Position numbers and translations under genes: made by a program. Below are positions 9,701 through 10,857 of a stretch of 10,857 nucleotides of DNA, in pieces (position 1 is the stretch's first letter; the number at the start of each line of letters is the position of its first letter). The stretch is from Solirubrobacterales bacterium (GTDB taxonomy: Bacteria; Actinomycetota; Thermoleophilia; Solirubrobacterales; Solirubrobacteraceae). The notes beneath the pieces were generated by a model. It did not search any database. It was not told where the DNA came from and saw only the letters and a list, made by a program, of their open reading frames with translations. The stretch covers positions 1 to 10,857 of the forward strand of contig JACDAP010000584.1 in NCBI GenBank assembly GCA_013695395.1, read 5' to 3'.

Positions 9701-10856
9701 GCTCGCCGCCCGCAACGACGTCCGGGGCGGCGCGATCAGCACGCTCTCCGGGGTCACGGTCACGGCGAGCGGCGCCATCGTCGTCGACGCGAGCCAGAAC
9801 GCCTCGATCCACGCCGAGAACAAGGTCATCGCCGAGGCGGCGGGCGGCGGCGCGACCTCCGTGGCGGTCGGCGTCAACATCGCCACCAACGTCGTCCTCA
9901 GCGGCGCCCAGGCGCTCGTGGACGCGGCGACACTCACGGCGACGGGCTCCATCGCCGTCACGGCCGCCAACACGTCGGCGATCGACGCGACGATCACCTC
10001 GGCGATCACGACGAAGACCACGGGCGTCGGCATCACCCTGGCGTTCAACTCCATCGGGCGCGCACCGTCCAACATCCTCTTCAACCTCGTCGACGCGGTC
10101 GTGGGCACGGACATCGGCGGCCTCACCGGCGGGGAGCAGGAGTTCAAGGCCCGGACGACCGCCATCGTCCGCGACTCGACCCTCGACGCCGGCACGAGCA
10201 TCACGATCGCCGCGGTCGCCTCCACGACGATCACCGCCCGCGTCCTGGCCTCCGTCGTGTCGATCAGCGCCAACCTCGGCGGCAGCACACAGATCGCCAT
10301 CGGGATCGTCGTGGCGATGAACCGCCTCTCGACCCTCGTCGAGGCCTCGGCGTCCAGCCGCACGCTCCTGGCCCGCGCCGGCAACCTCACCGTCTCGTCG
10401 CGGAACGCCTCCGTGATCACCTCCGACGTCAGCGCCCCGACGGTGGCCGTCGGGGTGAACCTCGGGTCGGCGACGAAGGTCGCGGTGGGCGTCAGCATCT
10501 CGCGCAACGTCATCACCGACGACGTCAAGGCCTTCCTGAACGGGGTGACCGACGCCAGGGCCACGAGCGGTGCCATCGCGGTGACGGCATCGAACGCCGC
10601 CGTCATCGAGGCCTCCTCGCGCGCCTCGGCGATCTCCGTGGCGGTCAGCGCCGGGAGCGCCACCGGCTTCGCGGGTGGCGGCGCCACCGCGGTCAACAAG
10701 ATCGACGGCGGCGCCCGTGCCGAGGCGATCGGCAGCTCGCTCACCGCCACCGGTGCCGGCGGGACCGTCACCATCTCCGTCGTCAACACGATGAAGATCG
10801 ACGCCGTCGTCGCCGCGGTCGCGGCGGCGGTCGGCGCCGGCGGCTCCGGCGCGACG
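3..10856 (+). CDS. Internal part of a giant repetitive surface/secreted protein, open at both ends
   Basis: The frame with codons at positions divisible by 3 has no stop over 3618 codons; residue number here is position/3. Neither start codon nor stop is in the window, so in-frame ATGs such as the one at 1329 are internal Met codons. Composition is dominated by Ala, Thr, Ser, Val, Asp and Gly, with no Cys found. Order: short beta-type repeats (residues 1-263), eight large units (264-3346), then regular 63-64-residue repeats (3347-3618). Each large unit holds an AFNxIGW element, two ASNKV-like beta-repeats, a GDRVR/VYRYMG/W box and an NDVR motif. Alternating patterns such as VxVxAxNxAxIxA suggest an elongated beta-solenoid or beta-sandwich stalk; this is inference. 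I recall similar repeats in giant proteins named LEPR-XLL or beta strand repeat-containing, but could not check. No catalytic motif, signal peptide, membrane anchor or RTX repeat is visible. Adhesion or envelope display is only a guess. Coding status is very sure; function is not. Confidence 0.96.
792..2015 (+). repeat. Large unit U1 (type A, 408 residues)
   Basis: Residues 264-671. It opens with a diverged AFNxIGW element (AVNVIGW, 792-812, then IDALLGG). Type A is recognised by NATVSNAA (972), GIFSNVKVVSSS (from 1149) and the post-box NINFDTSDSRA (from 1620). The box module runs from 1245 to 1595. It is longer than in U2-U6, because after GTRVRI come two Trp-terminated segments, one ending near Trp 1470 (ADWVKV) and one containing YQYMGP and ending LWKPL (Trp 1584). 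The NDxR motif appears as NDARGS (1674). The second beta-repeat has AGGSTLTG and AVNRVL (about 1848-1868). U4 and U7 are its closest relatives in the window. Confidence 0.85.
2016..3086 (+). repeat. Large unit U2 (type B, 357 residues)
   Basis: Residues 672-1028. It begins AFNTVGW (2016-2036), followed by VDAILGDPLIA. Type B marks are NDAGAGILNGF (2448-2480), AVQYAALS (from 2688) and LDKDLTGS (from 2727), followed by FGLVDHNDVR (from 2763). The box (2496-2663) has SGTR, GDRVRLADG and LWKLL. The VYRYMG position is altered to VVRSMG, so the usual aromatic pair is lost. The second beta-repeat carries VPWDGKGAVIATNNV where types A and C have a GGSSF-like loop. U5 is the same type and the same length, 357 residues. 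Confidence 0.87.
3087..4187 (+). repeat. Large unit U3 (type C, 367 residues)
   Basis: Residues 1029-1395. It begins AFNTIGW (3087-3107), then AVDALLGDPLI. Type C is marked by VGNEN (from 3288), ILASNKV (from 3372), STVVQSAITENTAAG (from about 3504) and NIGNLTSSDARA (from 3789). The box (3582-3758) has SGTR, GDNVRIGPGYAGGG, VYRYSGP and a closing EWTRI. NDVR lies at 3849. The second beta-repeat contains ASGGSFRGGG and VTNVVLASATATV. U6 repeats nearly every one of these marks at an offset of 3222-3237 nt. Confidence 0.87.
4188..5240 (+). repeat. Large unit U4 (type A, 351 residues, the most compact)
   Basis: Residues 1396-1746. It begins AFNSLGW (4188-4208), then LVDTILGLPLL. The stretch between this element and NATVSNAA (4365) is shorter than in other units: the AFGNxxPA linker seen after DPLIA in most copies is missing. 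The type A marks are NATVSNAADS, GVFSNIKIVSSS (from about 4542), and PQGLNFTESGS before NDVRS (4899). The box (4647-4820) is minimal: it has GDRVRI, FTYMG, DLLAADY and YWRPV, but has lost the usual FTTxSGxR beginning. The second beta-repeat has SSGGSSFTGEGTSL and IATNRVL. Confidence 0.86.
5241..6311 (+). repeat. Large unit U5 (type B, 357 residues)
   Basis: Residues 1747-2103. It begins AFNTIGW (5241-5261); the following element is the most altered of the interior copies (AAADLFSSTLDAIIGSPVIAG). Type B marks are shared with U2: SATSAP near 5451, NDAGAGILNGF (5658-5690), AVQYAVLS (from 5913), LDKDATGS (from 5952) and FGLIAYNDVR (from about 5988). The box (5706-5888) is a complete example: FTTRSGLR, FGDRIRV, GYAGGG, VYQFMG, LDLG and FWKEL. 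The second beta-repeat carries SWQGTGGVIVTNVV, matching the PWDGKG loop of U2 rather than the GGSSF loop of types A and C. Confidence 0.87.
6312..7424 (+). repeat. Large unit U6 (type C, 371 residues)
   Basis: Residues 2104-2474. It begins AFNSIGW (6312-6332), followed by a near-consensus element (KSQNLLFNAVDALLGDPLIA) and an AFGGQEPATARAF linker. Type C marks are AGNEN (from 6510), ILASNKV (from 6594), STVVQKAITANTAEG (from about 6720) and NLGNLTKSDARA (from about 7026). The box (6801-6989) has FSTKSGER, GDKVRV, an acidic DDPDKGD insert, and VYRYTGP; its closing Trp is replaced by Phe (NFQRL). NDLR is at 7086. The second beta-repeat carries ASGGSFYGTG and VTNLILSS. Confidence 0.87.
7425..8822 (+). 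repeat. Large unit U7 (type A, 466 residues, with an expanded box)
   Basis: Residues 2475-2940. It begins AFNTIGW (7425-7445), then LIDAIIGDPAIATAFGN. Type A marks are NATISNAADS, ALWGAKG (matching ALWKAEG in U4), GIFANVKLVVSS (from about 7797) and PQGINVTTSDSMA before NDVR (8481). The box (7899-8402) is by far the longest in the window. It has two GxRVR-like segments, FGQRVRL and GNRVRVA, then SGKR with GDNVQ. Three aromatic segments follow: VFRYLG to LWKRL (Trp 8190), YQWTG to GWILV (Trp 8286), and YQWMGP to FWKPV (Trp 8391). This accounts for the extra length relative to U4. The second beta-repeat has SGGSSFTGKGSSLAVNAVIATN, very close to U4. Confidence 0.86.
8823..10040 (+). repeat. Large unit U8 (mixed type, 406 residues, with an extra half-box)
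   Basis: Residues 2941-3346. It begins AFNTIGW (8823-8843), then AIDTLLGDPIIANAFGN. By position it should be type B, but its marks are mixed. ASNDGGLSVF before the box fits either type A or B. The post-box segment GINVTPSDATA (from about 9660) matches types A and C, and the AVQYA/LDKD-TGS block of type B is absent. An additional partial box (9183-9311: GQRVRLADGSVYVN to ANWRLLG) is inserted ahead of the regular one (9453-9626: QSGLR, VFRYKV, KWVKL). The NDVR motif is present at 9714. The second beta-repeat includes IATNVVLSGAQALV. Confidence 0.8.
10041..10856 (+). repeat. Tail region: regular 63-64-residue beta-repeats, continuing past the window
   Basis: Residues 3347-3618. The first residues are the ninth AFNxIGW-type element, with Trp replaced by Arg (AFNSIGR, 10041-10061), then LVDAVVGTDIGG. 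After that the box module and NDVR motif do not reappear in the remaining 800 bases. A short repeat takes over, with anchors GTSITIAA (10191), GNLTVSS (10380), GAIAVTA (10569) and GTVTISV (10761), spaced 63, 63 and 64 residues. Each repeat carries an alternating strand, an xIxAxV-like segment, a Gly-rich or Ser-rich VAVG segment and an Asn-containing turn (AMNRL, SRNVI, AVNKI). No terminus, sorting signal or autotransporter domain is reached. Confidence 0.75.
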
Positions 10857-10857
10857 A

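Noticed and set aside
3813..9812. A 1999-codon frame on the - strand
   Set aside because: It is an antisense shadow produced by the lack of A/T-ending codons in the real gene. The product is Arg/Asp/Gly/Val-rich low-complexity sequence; its repeats (RVDRVEE-like) are the reverse complement of the AFNxIGW/DALLGD element.
9539..10789. A 416-codon frame on the - strand, and other - strand frames of 200-310 codons (for example 587-1402, 2642-3577, 6002-6883, 8270-9148)
   Set aside because: They are opposite-strand mirrors of the real codons, rich in Ala/Ser/Thr/Val. They are interrupted at irregular places and have no family-like motifs, while the + strand frame remains open throughout.
3..10856. 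RTX/hemolysin-type calcium repeats
   Set aside because: Gly-Asp-rich turns such as GYAGGG and GDRVR occur once per unit, but the tandem nonapeptide GGxGxDxUx is not seen anywhere in the translation.
1..10857. CRISPR array, insertion sequence, tRNA/rRNA gene, promoter or terminator
   Set aside because: No short direct repeats with unique spacers, no transposase-like frame and no AT-rich intergenic gap are present; the coding frame covers the whole window.

Overview
The window lies entirely inside one giant protein gene. In the + strand frame whose codons start at positions 3, 6, 9 and so on, I translated every line and found no stop codon. The reading frame enters at base 3 and leaves at base 10856, giving 3618 codons with neither start nor end in view. 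There is no intergenic DNA, RNA gene, mobile element, promoter or terminator. The DNA is very GC-rich and the frame has almost exclusively G/C-ending codons (AAG for Lys, GAG for Glu, CTC/CTG for Leu; I noticed a single AAA codon, at 6771). This points to a high-GC bacterium, such as an actinomycete or a high-GC proteobacterium; the sequence does not settle which.

The protein is rich in Ala, Thr, Ser, Val, Asp and Gly. My translation contains no cysteine, and His and Met are scarce. This is the usual look of a very large secreted or surface-displayed repeat protein. No enzyme motif, signal peptide, anchor or RTX-type GGxGxD nonapeptide appears in the part visible here. From memory, not from a search, the repeats resemble those of giant bacterial proteins often auto-named 'LEPR-XLL domain-containing' or 'beta strand repeat-containing' protein. 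Function is unknown; adhesion, biofilm matrix or cell-envelope display is a guess from architecture.

Layout: a head of short beta-type repeats (3-791); eight large units U1-U8 of about 350-470 residues (792-10040); and a tail of regular 63-64-residue repeats (10041-10856). Each large unit starts with a hydrophobic AFNxIGW...DALLGDPLI element. A beta-repeat ending in an ASNKV-like motif follows. Next comes a 'box' module (SGxR, GDRVR, VYRYMG, DL, DY, W), then an NDVR motif and a second beta-repeat.

The units fall into three sequence types in the order A-B-C-A-B-C-A-X. The larger period is therefore a triad of about 1075 residues; anchor motifs in the first two triads are separated by 3225 nt at five checked places. 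The edges of the array are less regular: U1, U7 and U8 carry extra box segments, U8 is of mixed type, and the first and last AFNxIGW elements are the most diverged.
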